This document shows, piece after piece, positions 23,702 to 36,000 of a DNA stretch of 64,000 bases (the first letter of the stretch is position 1; every line of letters starts with the position of its first letter). This DNA is from Cryptomeria japonica (lineage: Eukaryota; Streptophyta; Pinopsida; Cupressales; Cupressaceae). The notes beneath the pieces were generated by a model, which had not been told where the DNA came from, ran no database searches, and was given only the letters and a program-made list of their open reading frames with translations. The stretch spans positions 111,819,783 through 111,883,782 of the forward strand of contig NC_081406.1 of NCBI RefSeq assembly GCF_030272615.1, in the 5' to 3' direction. The position numbers were made by a program, and so were the translations under genes.

Positions 23702-24784
23702 CTATACCGGTGGATTCAGTGTAGGTTCATTTGTTAGAATTTTTGTTGTCAGTTCAGAATCTATATACCTTGAAGTTCCTCTGAATTGTTCATCAATCTT
23801 CACATTTGTACTTTCAACAATTTTCTGCAATCTTTTGTTAAAACATCTATATGCTTTACTCTTAGATGAATAACCAAGAAATATTCCTTCATCACTTATA
23901 GGATTAAATTTCCCAATGTACTCATCTCTTCTAATATAGCATTTACTTCCAAATATTCTAAAATATTTAAGAGTAGGAGTAATACCAAACCATAGTACAT
24001 AAGGGGTCTTACCAGTTTCACCTTTCATGTGAACTTTGTTGAATGCATAGACTGTTGTACTTACTGCCTCTCTCCAATATACATGTGGTAGGTTTTCTTC
24101 TGATAACATACTTCTTACTGCATCCAAGATAGTTCTGTTTTTCCTTTCAACAACTCCATTCTATTGTGGTGTTCGAGGTGCTGATAGCTATCTTCTGAGT
24201 CCATTTACTTCATAGAATGCATTAAATTCCTTAGATGTAAATTCTCCTCCTTGATCTAATCTTAGACATTTGATTTTCTTACCAGTTTCATTTTCTACCA
24301 TTGCTTTGAACAGTTTGAACTTTCCAAGTGCTTCTGATTTTTCTCTGAGAAAAGTAACCCAACACATTCTAGAATAGTCATCAATGATTAGCATGAAATA
24401 TCTATCACCTTGTAAGCTTTTAGTTCTAGCTGGACCACATAAATCGGTATGAATTAAATCAAGAGCATTATTGGATTTTTTTGGAATACTTTTGAAACTA
24501 GCTCTAACTTGTTTTCCAAATTGACATTCCTTACATACTGTATTGTGAGGTTTGACAATTTTAGGTAAATCTCTAACTACCTTAGTAGTACTGATTTTCA
24601 CCATGCAATCAAAGTTTACATGACAGAGTCTCTTATGCCATAGCCAACTTTCATCAATATGTGCAATCAAGCATGTCTTTTCACTGTTATTCAAATGAAA
24701 GATATTACCTCTAGTCTAATAACCGGTTGCAATTTCCAGACCAGTTCTATTCATGATTTTGCATTTTCCATTTTTGAATTGTAA
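23702..24784 (-). pseudogene. Cop-B integrase
   Basis: The HHCC motif (WHKRLCHVN ... CKECQFGK) and first core aspartate (LIHTDLCGP) lie in 24188-24694, together with LRLDQGGEF for the second aspartate. The third catalytic residue lies in NGVVERKN at about 24135-24165. Stops break the frame after NGLRR, in TPQ*NGVV and at the end of the linker. The C-terminal domain (FGITPTLKYFRIF, GIFLGY) is in 23702-24127. Confidence 0.92.
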
Positions 24785-26141
24785 CTAAAATCCTTTCTCA
24801 ACTAATTGACCAACACTCAAAAGATTATGCTTTAAACCTTCAACATAGTAAACATTGTCAGTATTATGCTTACCATCAAGAGATATTGTACCCTTACCTT
24901 TGATCAAACAAGCTTTGTCATCTCCAAATCTCACTAAGCCTCCATTGTATTCTTGAAAGTTCAAGAATTTACCTTTATCTCCTGTCATATCATGTGAGCA
25001 TCCTGAATCAATGATCCACTCATCCTTTACTTCAATTTTAGTTGCCAAGGCCTTCTCTACCAGTTGGACTGTAGGTGTCAGTTGATCTTCTGTTATAGCA
25101 ACAAAAACCCATCCATTGTCTGTCGGATCCTCATAAGAATCATTAGTCACTCCTTCATCAGCAAGATAACAAGATTTGTCTTTATTCTTCTTAAATTTGT
25201 ATCTCTGATATTCAGGGTTAGGCTTGTATGTTCTTCTAGCTTCTTCTCTTAGTCTAGCATGTCTATCAGGGCATCTTGAGGCCATATGACTAATCTTATT
25301 ATAGTTAAAACATTTAAAGGGTGCTTTACCTTCATACTTACTTCCAACTGGACCTTTAGGCATTTTCCTTGCAAATAGTGCTTCAAGTTCTTCAAGTTCT
25401 TCAAGTTCTTCAAGTTCTTTCCTACTTTCTTCAAGTTCTCTTGCATAAAAGGCTTTCCAATCAGATTTGTCAAATGATGATGTAGATGATGTTGATGCTT
25501 TAAAGGCTAAATCTGTCTTTATAGTAGCAACAAGACCAAATTCCTCAATTTCAAAAGCTGAAAGTTTTCCAATCAATGTATCTCTAGTTACTGATGTATT
25601 AGGCATTGTTCTTAATTCATTTATAGTAGTAACCTTCATTTTGTATGCCGGTGGCAATCCTCTTAAAACTTTTGAAACAATTTCATCCTCACTTAAGGTT
25701 CCTCCACAACATTTAATACCCAAAACAATTTCATTAACTCTCTCCATAAAAACAAAAATTCTTTCATCTTCCATTTTTCAGATTTTCATACCTGACCCAG
25801 AAGCTTTCAAGTTTTGCAATTTTGACTGTGGAATCTCCTTCATTCAGTGTTTCTAGATGATCCCAAATATATTTAGCAGTTGATCTATCTGATAGTCCCA
25901 TGATTTGCTGATTTTTTAATACACCCAAAAGTGCTTCCCTTGCTTTGCAATCATTTTCCTCATCTTTAGTCAAGTTAGGTGGATTAGGCTAACTTTGAGT
26001 AGGAGCCGTATAGCCATTTTTTGTAACATTCCAGATGTCCTTTTCAATGCAATTTAGATGTGTCTCCATTTTGATCTTCCATATTCCATAGTTGGTTCCA
26101 TCAAGTTTAGGACTGTCCTTCCTGAAATAGTTAGTAGACAT
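24785..26141 (-). pseudogene. Cop-B Gag, zinc knuckle and protease
   Basis: The start is the ATG at 26141 (MSTNYFRKDSPKLDGTNYG), closely matching the Cop-A Gag start. One stop (about 25989) and an extra A in a run at about 25775 break the N-terminal part. A 329-codon open stretch (24785-25774) holds MKVTTINELRTMPNTSVTRD, a Glu/Leu repeat, a zinc knuckle CFNYNKISHMASRC with Cys-to-Tyr and Gly-to-Ser changes, and an intact protease start WIIDSGCSHDMTGDK. The stop at 24785 replaces glutamine in EKGF*LQF. Confidence 0.92.
25382..25419. repeat. 9-bp tandem repeat in the Cop-B gag
   Basis: About four units of ttcaagttc give repeated Glu-Glu-Leu on the minus strand. Cop-A has a shorter version (EELEELE), so the array has expanded here. 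Confidence 0.75.
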
Positions 26142-26182
26142 TGGATCTCCTCAAGCTATTAAACTTCTACAAAAGGGGACTC

Positions 26183-26197
26183 ACCTCCGATACCAAT
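26183..26197 (-). other. Primer binding site of Cop-B
   Basis: The minus strand reads TTGGTATCGGAGG after the LTR. It is the initiator-Met-tRNA type with an A-to-G change in TATCAGAG. Confidence 0.75.
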
Positions 26198-27253
26198 TGT
26201 TAGGTCTCAGAGACAACTGAGAGGGTGGGTGAATCAGTTGTAAAATAAATTTAAACCAAAAACAACTTAATCAACTTTCTGCTTTATACTGGTGAAACGG
26301 TCTTTTATACCAGTGGACAGTTTTATCAGATAATTTGAAATACCAGTAAATATTAATGCATGAAACAAAAAGACAAAGTCATCCACAACACATAACACCA
26401 ATATTTGTATGTGGAAACAATGTAAGGGGAAAAACCATGGTGGGAAACCTTACCCACAATCAGATGATACTACTGCAGATAGTAAGTGTATACAAATGGG
26501 GTCTGCACATGCAGAAAGGCCAAGCTCCTAGAGCTCACTGCTCAAACACAAAATAGGGGTCACACTGACTATAATTGGATGGTTAAATCCAATAAGGATG
26601 TACTGCTCAAAATAGCATCTTCATATGCTGGATTCAGTACCGGTGTAGTTCTGATATGCTTTCACAAAACCTTCCTTCACCTTCAAATGATGTCTGCATA
26701 TATACCTCTGCTTATTCTTGCATATACATTCACACAAATCTTCTTCGCATTCCCTTTCCATTCTTACAAATAAGATATTATATTTATATCATAACCTAAG
26801 ACCAATTTTAGGAGGTCAGCTCTACAAGATATTACAATAAAATCATTTTACAAATAAATTAATGCCCGATGCAATAACCGATTCAACATGTTAGCTTAAT
26901 GCATTTACAACAACAATAAGTCATCTCCATAGCGTCCCTTGCTGATCTGGAAAAGATAAACCTATCGGTGTATAACCTGGACCTATTTGCCGGTAATAGA
27001 AAATATGCAAATACAAATATACCAATAAACAAAACTCCAAGACAAGGTGTCCACATGATTTCTTCGACATAACCAAGTGGTTTCCATGCCCGTCCAAGTG
27101 TCAGTGATCATTATATCCTGCCAGTGTACCAGATATCGATGATTGTGCATAAGTCGCTTGCTGGTGAATGTTGTTGATTCTCCAAAGTGCCAGAGTTGAT
27201 AAGTGTTTAGTAGGTGTTGACATCAATGACAAAACCATACCAAAATACCAATA
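26198..27253 (-). repeat. Cop-B 5' LTR (1,056 bp)
   Basis: It runs TGTTAGGTCT to ATACCAATA in plus view and pairs with 12882-13940. The terminal CA is mutated to TA; the adjoining GAGTA duplication fixes the boundary. A TATA-like run is at 26778-26789 and the conserved near-palindrome is near 27217. Confidence 0.92.
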
Positions 27254-27258
27254 GAGTA

Positions 27259-27532
27259 GTTGGCAGAATGTTAAGTTTTGAATTCTTAACTGCTTTGGCA
27301 TTTGATGTCAAAGGGGGAGAGATCTATGAAAAACATTATTCCTTTGGGGAGAGATTATTCATTGGGGAAGAGACATACTCTTTAGGTATATGTATTTTGG
27401 TCTTTGTTTCTGTTTCAAAACTTTGTATTGATATATCTTTGGGAGATTGATTGGTTACTGCTTTTGGCATTCTGTTTTTGTCACTTAGATGTTTTTCCAT
27501 CTAGTGTTGCTATCAATGCCAAAGGGGGAGAT
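27259..27532 (+). other. Cop-A 3' untranslated leader with polypurine tracts
   Basis: This is the part of Cop-A cut off by Cop-B. It contains GATGTCAAAGGGGGAGAG near 27304 and CCAAAGGGGGAGAT directly before the 3' LTR (27519-27532); the latter is the expected primer for plus-strand synthesis. A third purine tract (gagggggagta) lies on the other side of Cop-B at 12871. Confidence 0.75.
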
Positions 27533-27646
27533 TGTTGGTATTATGGATGACTTTGTCATGTGTTGCATTGGTTTTTTCATTAATGTCAACACTTGTCTTC
27601 TTGGAGGTTTACATTATGTTCACCGATATATGGTTAGTGACTTATG

Positions 27647-29407
27647 TGTAAGGAAAGTACAGTGAAAAACGCCCTCCTATCGTCAATTCTAAGGGGATTA
27701 GAAAGCAAGGAAGTATTTCAATTTCAGTTTGCAGTACATTAAAATAAACAAAGATAGAAGATTAAGATGAACTAGATAGAATAGCACCAGAGAAAGACAC
27801 TAGATATACATGGGAAAACCCTTACGGGTGAAAAACCCACCACCAAAGAGAGATCACTTTATTCAGTAAACAACATGATTACAATAAAGTTATCAGATCC
27901 TCTTTTCCGGACTCTGATCTCAAAACTTTGTACCCACCACTCTATTCTCAGAACTCTATTCTCACCCCTCTGTTCTCACCCATATGCAGACACATAGACT
28001 TGGATACTTATAAAACCATCATCTCCACACAACCTTCATGCACACCCTTCTTTGCGCTGCTCATCGGTTACATCTCTAGCAACCGCCATCTGTCAAACCA
28101 AACATTCCTCTATCAGTTTGTATAACGGCCTTTGAACATAACCATCGAGAAATAGCCTGTCCATTCATGAACTTGTGGAAAACATATTATCCCACATTCA
28201 TCCAGAAGTCAGGTCGGTTCGTATTCAAATACACCAACAGAAACATTCCAAGTGTCCGCCTACTAGTCTTTTGGACTTTAGTCCAAGTGCACACCCATAG
28301 TTGGTCTCTACTCCATCAGCCATCGGAAAGACCACAAATGCATTGCTTTGATCTCCCGATGAACCAATAGATGAATCCACTAATGCGGCTCCAGACAGGT
28401 TGACTCCATTGGCTCATCGGGATAGCCTTCAACAGGTAGACCAGATCTCTCAATGATACCACAGTGACTCTATCGGGCCATCAGCATAACCCAACAATGT
28501 CATCCCGATCTTTGATGATACTCCGATCACCAAAGGAGACTCCATCGATCATTGGCATAGCTTCCATCTTGTCAACTTGATCGCTGATATCAACTCGATC
28601 ACCGAAGGCGACCTCATCGAGTCATCGACAAGACAATCAAACTGGCCACCCCGATCTCCAATAACACCAAAGTCGACCAAAGTGGATCCATCGGGTAATC
28701 AGCATAGCATTCAGCAAGCTCCTCCGATAGTCGATGACATCCCAATCACCGAAGGTGACTTCATTAGTTCATTGGTGTAACGCTAACCAAGCTCACCCGA
28801 TAGCTAATCAACAAGAAGGAGGTTCCAGACAGATCGGCCATTGGCAACAGTACTGCAAAGTTACCCTGATCACCTAAAGTAGCTTCATCGGGTCATTGGC
28901 ACATACCTTGAACTATTTCCCCGATGAACGATGCACTCCAAGTTAGAAGAATTCAAACTCATTGAACATCGATGTAGCTTCCAACTTGTTCCACTGATAG
29001 CCAATGATAACCCGATCGCCGAACGCGACTTCATTGGGTCATCGGCCAGACTCCAACAGTGCTCCTCCCATAGACAAAGCATGTGAAGGTGACTTCATAG
29101 GGTGATCAAGACAACATCCAGTAGGCTACATCGGGACATCAGCAGGACTTCAATATGTCTAACTCGGTAGGTGATGTTAACTCGATGACTACAAAAGTGG
29201 ATCCGAACATTGCTTCCTGATAGCCAAACAAGGAGGATACATCAGGTAGACCTAAATTGATACTTGTTTGAAATATGTTCATCGACCAGAGTTACACCAA
29301 TAGGAAAAGTCCACAACCTGATACCTTCCCACAAGCTATTCTATCGGGTTAAGTTACACCGATCAACCCGAACACTGGTTAGGAGAATTCAAGGCATATT
29401 TCCAACA
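27647..29407 (-). mobile_element. Solo D: 1,761-bp solo LTR inside the Cop-A 3' LTR
   Basis: The ends are TGTAAGGAAAG and TTTCCAACA, flanked by perfect TTATG duplications (27642-27646 and 29408-29412). There is no internal coding region, primer site or second LTR. A block gggaaaacccttacgggtgaaaaacc near 27810 (shown in part) resembles the R-U5 block of the minus-strand copia LTRs, which sets its orientation as minus. It most likely arose by recombination between the two LTRs of a former full element. Confidence 0.85.
28390..29110. repeat. Degenerate tandem repeats in solo D
   Basis: A unit with GACTCCATCGGGTCATCGGC-like sequence recurs about ten times at roughly 60-145 bp spacing (for example near 28396, 28463, 28526, 28608, 28681, 28755, 28878, 29024 and 29085). 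In the inferred orientation they lie in U3, where repeated enhancer-like elements are often found. Confidence 0.65.
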
Positions 29408-30370
29408 TTATGCATAGTCACTGGTATATGTTCACCATCAGGTTATATTATTCACCGGCAGGGATGATGACTTGTTATCATCTGGAGATCATTTTGTTAT
29501 GTCGAAGACATGGATAGGAAGTTTTGTTTGGTGTTTTGTTTATTAGTCTAATCAGGTTGACAGATTTGCCTTTACCGGTAGATAGGTCTAGGCTATGACC
29601 GGTACTCCACATCAACACAGCACGTTATGGAGATTGTTTATTGGTTGGATATTATGGTAAATGTATTAAGCTGACATGTTGTATCGCATAAAGACTTATT
29701 TTTTAATTGATTTAAAAGTAATATCTTTAGTGAGCCAACCTATTCATTTGGTCTTAGGTTTTGTAAAAATGATTGTAAGATCTTGTTGAATATCAGGATA
29801 TGGTTATGGTATGAGTGTATTCGAATATTGAAGAGTGAAAATAAGAAGAGCCTTGTGTGAATCATGACGACATTATTCAAAGGTTGAAGGAAGGTTATGA
29901 AAGTGTTTTGACACTCATGTTCAAATCTTAATCGGTACTGAATCTAGCATTGAAGATGCTATTTTGAGTAGTACATTATCATTGGATTTAACCATCCAAT
30001 TGTGTAGTCAATGTGACTCCTATTTTTTGATTGAGCAGTGAGCTCTAGGCAGTTGGCCTTTCTACATGTGCAGACCCCATTTGTATACACGTACTATCTG
30101 CAGTAGTATCATCTGATTGTGGGTAAGGTTTCCCACCATGATTTTTACCTTACCGAGTTTCCATGTCAAAATCTTTGTGTTATCTGTTGTGGATGTTGTT
30201 TCTCTTTATGTTTTATGCATTAAGTTAAACTGGTACTGCTATAACTATTAATCTATTTTATCAGCACTTAAGTTTAAATTGGAATAACTTGTATTTGGAT
30301 TACAATTTATCAACAACTGGTTCACAACTCATTCAACCCCCCCCTCAGTTGTCCTTCCTGGGACCTAACA

Positions 30371-33300
30371 GAACCTTCTCCTATCAGCATCTATTAGGGA
30401 TTACAAACCCTAAAACAAAATAAAAAACAAAAACAAAAATAAAAGAGATGAAAAATACTTCATCTTTTTATATAGTATCTTCTCTGAGCTTGGAGAAAGG
30501 GTCAACCGCCTTCGAGAACTAGGGTTTTAGCTGGAAACACTTCTTTTGGAGCTGATATCTTGATGATTTGGTGAGGATTTTGTGGAAGAATTTCATAGAG
30601 GAATGTGTGGTAAGTGCCCATGTCTCATATCTGCTTCTCTTATTCTCTATATGATAGAATGTGTATGATGGCTTTGTCTCATATGGGCTTGTTTCACTGT
30701 TACATTTTGAATCTTCTTTTAAATTGTGAATTAGTCTTTGATACTATAGTCATGGCTACTTCTTTTGATAGTAACCCATTAACAAGAGAAAAAGGTCACG
30801 GTTTCTGCTCTTTACATCTACTTGACTGCATTTTGTACATTCTTTGAGTTTTTTTATGAGAGTCTTTTGATCATAATAGCATTAAATATTTCTTATGTTG
30901 TTTTAACAAGGTCGAGGGTATAATGTTTTGGATAGCTTATACCACCTTGTGCTCTTCAAGGAACTGTCGGTGCCAACAAAGATTATGGTTGTTGTTGTTA
31001 ATTCTATTCTTTAATTTACTGATAGAGACCTCTAAATTTGCCCTCCCAGTTGTAGGGTGCCTTTATAGATATCATCTTTGACATTATCTAAGACTATGAG
31101 TGGTTGTTATGACTGATTTGAGACACTTGTTGGCATGTATTTTGCTTCATTACTCTTTAGTCCCTTTTTTGATAGTCATAGAGTTGTCTTGAATGCACTT
31201 TTGAAGTATATGGGCTCACTATATACTTTTTACAAGTTGTGGTTGCTTTTGGTCTGAATCACTATCATTTAGTTTAGTACTACTCAAATATACTGATCTG
31301 ACCTTGTGAAATTGGCATTGGCTTCACAGGTCACTGTTCTGATACTGCTCTTTGGATATCATTAGCACTGATCCATACCCCTGCTCCCTTTGAAAGAAAC
31401 TATCATTTTGATTGATAAGGAATGTGCATTTTAAATGTCTTTCTCTTCTCACTGTGTATATTAGACTTGTAACTTCTATAAAGCACTGCAACCTTTAATC
31501 TTTCTCTTTTGTCACTATGCTTTGTCATTCTTTTTATCTGCACATTTGAGATGACTGGATGTAATAAACGTGTGTTGAGAAGCAGTATTTACAGTGATAC
31601 AATGAGACTTAGCATCTTTTGTACTATTTTATATTGCTTGGTGGTTTATTGATCTCAGTCATGAAAGGGTTATTGACTGATCTACTATTTTAGGCCTGCT
31701 CTTAAGTCACTTTATAAGTATCTCCAAACTATTAAGTAGCTACCATTTTTCATTTTGTAGCTCTTTGTGACTGTCCAGGGCTTGTTGGGAACAAAATTTG
31801 TGGCTATCTTAAAAATCCATATAGATCAATATTGGTTACATTGACTGCTCTAAGGATATTAAAGATCTTTGTGCTTGAACATCAAGCTTCTGATCTTTGC
31901 TACTGAATTGTTGAACATCATTGTCATGGTCTGATTCATCTCTCTTGAGGACTATTCTTGTATTTGTATTCCATTCTTAACTTTACACTTGACCACTAAG
32001 CATCATTCTTATGTTGTATAATTCCTTCATATTGCATTTTAATGCCTTCAATAGGGTTGAGTCTTCTAATGCGTTAACTGAAGATGTTCTCCATTGAGTG
32101 CTGTCAAGATCCACTCATGAGTTGCCTTCTTGTATCTCGACTATACTTTGATGCTTGTCTAGCATTCTCATTTATTTCTCTATGGACTATAAAGGGGCAC
32201 TATCATTGTTCTTCTTCATGAATACCTTGGCCCTCTCAACACTGCCAAATGGATTGTATCCTTATGCTTAGTCTTGACAAGAAACCTTTTATGGAGATGG
32301 AGTCTTCCTTGTTCTCTGATCCTTCATGATTAAGTATCTATGAATCTACTTCATACACTGCAAAATAACCTTTATTGTCATTGCCACTGTGAATGGCATT
32401 GTCTCATTTTGAAAATTATGTGAATGGCCTTGTGACTAGGAACAAATCTAGTAGGGTTGCATTTCTTTTGTGAGCGTGACCCATATACATCTTATTAACT
32501 TAGGCAGTGCTTCCTCTGACCCCTGTGACTTTTGAAAGGTTGTTTTTCTTTGAATGTGTGCCTTCAATGTATACACTTGCATGATTTCTATCTCAGTCAA
32601 AAGCTACTAAAGATTGTGGTTTGATCTTTGGGTTGTGATGAACATATTGTCCTATCATTTGGTGATATCCCTCCTTGAAAGTCCATTGTCAAAATAACTG
32701 TCAATGTATTGAAAGGTTGTGCTTTCTATCATTGGTTTTGGCAGTCTTAAGACTGAGATTTCTTTTGATCCTCTCTATGGAACTGATTGCATGATGTAAA
32801 AATTTCACTGCTACATATAAATCATGGTCTTCTTGTGATGTTTTCACTTGTAATTAAGGCTACTAGTTATTAGGATTGTTATGTAGCTTTCATCACTATT
32901 GCATTGTATCTTACTCATTGAGATCTTACTGCTACCTTAAAAGGTCTGAGACAGCTATATTATCCCCTTCACAATCATCGTATCATGGTCTAAATGATAA
33001 GGCTTCTTTGTGCACTATTGATTTAGATGCATCCATGAATACCATTGTGACTGCATCTAAATGGTTTTTGTGATCCTCTAACATACAATCATAGGCCTTG
33101 AAGTTGAATCATCAATATATGTTGAGTTCTTTATGTATTGTCTCCTTGAAAACCCTCACCACTACCCTGTCTTTTGGCTGCTTTTTGAAGGCTGACCTTT
33201 GACACCTTTATCTAGTCCTTATTCTCACACTTTGGAAATAAAGGATCTATCTCTGAAACCATGTTCATGTCTTCTGATGATTAGATTATGAATAGAACAA

Positions 33301-34139
33301 TGAACTGCAAATTTTTCTTTATTCCTAACTGTGAGCTAGGACCTTTGTTGGCTTTGTCATGTTACTATGATTGTATTAAGATGCAATATTGCTTCAGTAA
33401 TGTCACTTCCCTTGTAGAATGACTGCGATACTTGCAACATATCCTTAATGAACTAAAAATCATTATTGTCTTTGGACTGTCTTGGCTTCTCATGATGTGA
33501 ATGCTTCACAACTTCCATTGTGTTTTTGAAACTTCAAATCATGTCATCAACGTTTCCATGAAATCTTTGGACTGTTAACTTGTAGACTGACTAATACTTG
33601 ATTATCATAAGGTTTCTCATTATAGATGGATATTTCTTATTTGTTCCTTTGTTCTTTATCCAAACTATGAATGTTGCTCCTTATTGTGACTTTGGTAGGT
33701 TGCTAGAGAGTGACTTTTTACTGGCATTGGGTTCTCCTTGCTACACTATTATTTACTACTTAAACTATCACTTTTGGACCTTCCTTAGGCTCACTTTAGA
33801 TTGTTGTAGTTGTGATCTTTGTTATTCTTTTATCTATGACTGAAATTTTCACTGTATTGGCTAATAACAGGCCCATGGTTTAATGGCTCCTTAACATCTG
33901 TTGTGTGTATTTGTATGTTGTGAAGATGTTGACTGTAAATAGACTTCCCTTCTGTCTATTTAAAGGCTTCTTGTGACAATATTCACTAAAATCTAGTTGT
34001 ATCCCTCTTTATATAGCATCTTTTCATTGTGATCATGGCCTCTTACCTTGACTGTATCATTGATTTACCAAGGCTACTCTAGATACATTGCATTGTATTT
34101 ATGAAGTAGCAGTCTTAGCATGTACATATCAACCATCAC
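30371..34139. other. Long noncoding stretch of unknown identity
   Basis: About 3.8 kb without any recognised protein, LTR pair or RNA gene. It starts with the host side of the Cop-A duplication, then an A-rich run (30410-30450). A minus-strand TATA-like run CTATATAAAAAG lies near 30467-30478. The remainder is pyrimidine-rich on the plus strand. It could be the noncoding interior of the gypsy-type element whose LTR begins at 34919, but I cannot show this. Confidence 0.4.
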
Positions 34140-34918
34140 ATCATCATCAAAGGAGAGTATTCATAGACAATTATAAAGATGGGGGTGCCAATAAAGTTAT
34201 AAAGCTTTATAATGAATAAAGGCAAAGAAGAGTATTCATCACCATCATTCACTATCCTCATCAATCATATCAATTCATTCCATTAAGATTGACTCATGTA
34301 TCATCATCAATCGTATCATTTCATTTTCTCATCTCATCATGTTGAATCTATCTCAATGATCATTTTCTTATCTAACATATTATACTCTCAATGAGTTCAA
34401 TTAAATTTCTACTCACATCTTTCTAATTCCATCTCAAATCATTTCCTCATATCAACTATTCTATCTATCAATCAATTATTCTTCACATTCATCATATTTT
34501 GATCTATCATTTGTCTTATATAGGATGTATCCTTCCTAAAACCAGACATTTTAATCATCTTTATCTTATACGGGGTGTGTCTTTCTTGAAACCAGACTTT
34601 ATCTTTATCAAGTCAATCCTATCGAACAAATCAATTTGATCAATCTGATCAATACCATCAATCCTATCAATCTTATCATTTAGTCAATCTTCAAATCATT
34701 CTAACCATTTCTTCTATCTAATCAAACTCATTCATAAGTTTATCATTCTCCATCTTTCATATAACATTCTTCTTCTTTCAAGAGATCATTCATGCCTTCA
34801 ATGCACAAACAATCTCTCGAGGGGGCATTATATCCATAACATTACCAGGGCATACTAGGGCAGAAATTTGTTTTCTTTGAAACAGTGTCGTCTCGAGATT
34901 GTGTCAAAGAGGGGAAAA
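34140..34918 (+). other. TCAT-rich low-complexity tract ending in a polypurine tract
   Basis: Imperfect repeats of tcatcaatcat-like sequence fill 34140-34800. The end reads GTGTCAAAGAGGGGAAAA (34901-34918) directly before the TG of the LTR at 34919, the arrangement expected of a gypsy polypurine tract. Confidence 0.6.
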
Positions 34919-36000
34919 TGTAGACACTGAAAAACTTCTAAACTAACGCAATCATCTCATTCAACATTTTTAATTATTCAATTTCTATTCTTTAATTAAT
35001 CAATCAATTAACTCATTCTCAAATATTAATTAAATATTAGTTATTTAATTAATTACGATTATTTCCTTAATTAAATACTTTATTATTTAATTAATCATAT
35101 TTCTAATGTTTAAATAAATTCATTTAAATTATTCAATTAATTAACTTTATTCCTCCAATTCCCCAAATGCGAATTTCAAATAATTCCATCTAATTTCATT
35201 TCTCTCAAATTCATAATTCCCCAAATGTGGATTTCAATTAATTTCATCTAATTCCAAATCATCTAATTAACATTTCACCAAATATGAATTTTAGTTAATT
35301 TCATGTGTGTTTCAGCATTGGAAAGTCCAAATTCAAATCCAAATTGAAAATGAAAATCAATTTCAATTTAAAAATCCTACAACACATGTTGAAATCATAA
35401 TTGATTGATCAAATCAATTGAATTATAGTTAACTTAGTTAACTCCCCAATCACCCCTTTTCACTCCAAATCACCTTTTCTAACTCATCAATCAATTCACT
35501 TATCTCTCCAAATGATTAAGTCTTCTATTCAATCAAACTCAGTCAACTGACTAATCAATTGAGTCACATGGCCAATCAACCTAGTTGACTATTCAATCTA
35601 TCGAGTTAACAAATCAAACAAGTTGAGTTCATTGATCAATCTAAATCAGTTCACTCTCAATTCGGACTTGACTTCAAAACCCCTCCCCATCTATGTTGAA
35701 AATCTATATAAACAACATCATTTTCTCAAATCAATCTAGAATCATAGTCTTCAAAATATTTGTGTTAATGATATGCATGAATCCCAGTGCAATACCTGGG
35801 AGCCATCTACCACACGAATTGGAGAAGAGCAATGGAAGCATTTTCAGATCAATTGAGGGAGTTTTATGTTATTTCTTGTATATTCAATTGATTTGATGTC
35901 ATTTCTATTGTCATTTAGGAGTAATTTAATTAGATTAGAGTTGGTGATTCGCTCTGATAATCTAATTATATTGTTTATGTTTAATTTACTCTTGAATACA
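34919..36000 (+). repeat. Gyp-F LTR (1,082 bp)
   Basis: It runs TGTAGACACTGAAAAAC to CTCTTGAATACA. The middle is very AT-rich (taattaattaa runs). A polypurine tract precedes it and a primer-site-like sequence follows it, so it looks like a 3' LTR from the left and a 5' LTR from the right. No second copy is in the window. Confidence 0.7.

Larger units (their letters stand above)
12882..27253 (-). mobile_element. Cop-B: copia element of the same family as Cop-A, inserted in opposite orientation
   Basis: Flanked by perfect 5-bp duplications GAGTA (12877-12881 and 27254-27258), it lies immediately after the tract gagggggagta of Cop-A. LTRs at both ends and Gag-Pol on the minus strand show that it is a full-length copia. 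Its LTR and protein sequences match Cop-A closely. It is interrupted by Cop-C at 15046-22755; without that insert it is 6,657 bp. The right-most base pair of the termini is altered (ACCAATA instead of ACCAACA). Confidence 0.93.
7473..30370 (+). mobile_element. Cop-A: Ty1/copia retrotransposon containing nested Cop-B, Cop-C and solo D
   Basis: This is a complete-length copia element in plus orientation: LTR, primer site, gag-pro-IN-RT-RNaseH, polypurine tracts, LTR. Perfect 5-bp duplications GAACC flank it (7468-7472 and 30371-30375). Cop-B (14,372 bp plus duplication) sits after the pol stop, and solo D (1,761 bp plus duplication) sits inside the 3' LTR. Subtracting these leaves about 6,755 bp, close to the 6,657 bp of same-family Cop-B. 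The coding region carries several stops and frameshifts, so the copy is dead. Confidence 0.93.
27533..30370 (+). repeat. Cop-A 3' LTR, split by solo D
   Basis: The LTR is in two pieces, 27533-27646 and 29413-30370, with one TTATG duplication between. It begins TGTTGGTATTATGG and ends GGGACCTAACA, as in the 5' copy. The GAACC duplication follows at 30371. Confidence 0.93.

Noticed and set aside
28390-29110. CRISPR-like or satellite array
   Set aside because: Repeat units are degenerate and unevenly spaced, lie inside a solo LTR with a target duplication, and the genome is a plant.
30600-30620. A GTGGTAAGTG sequence resembling a 5' splice site after a possible exon
   Set aside because: There is no supporting coding frame or acceptor; such matches are common by chance.
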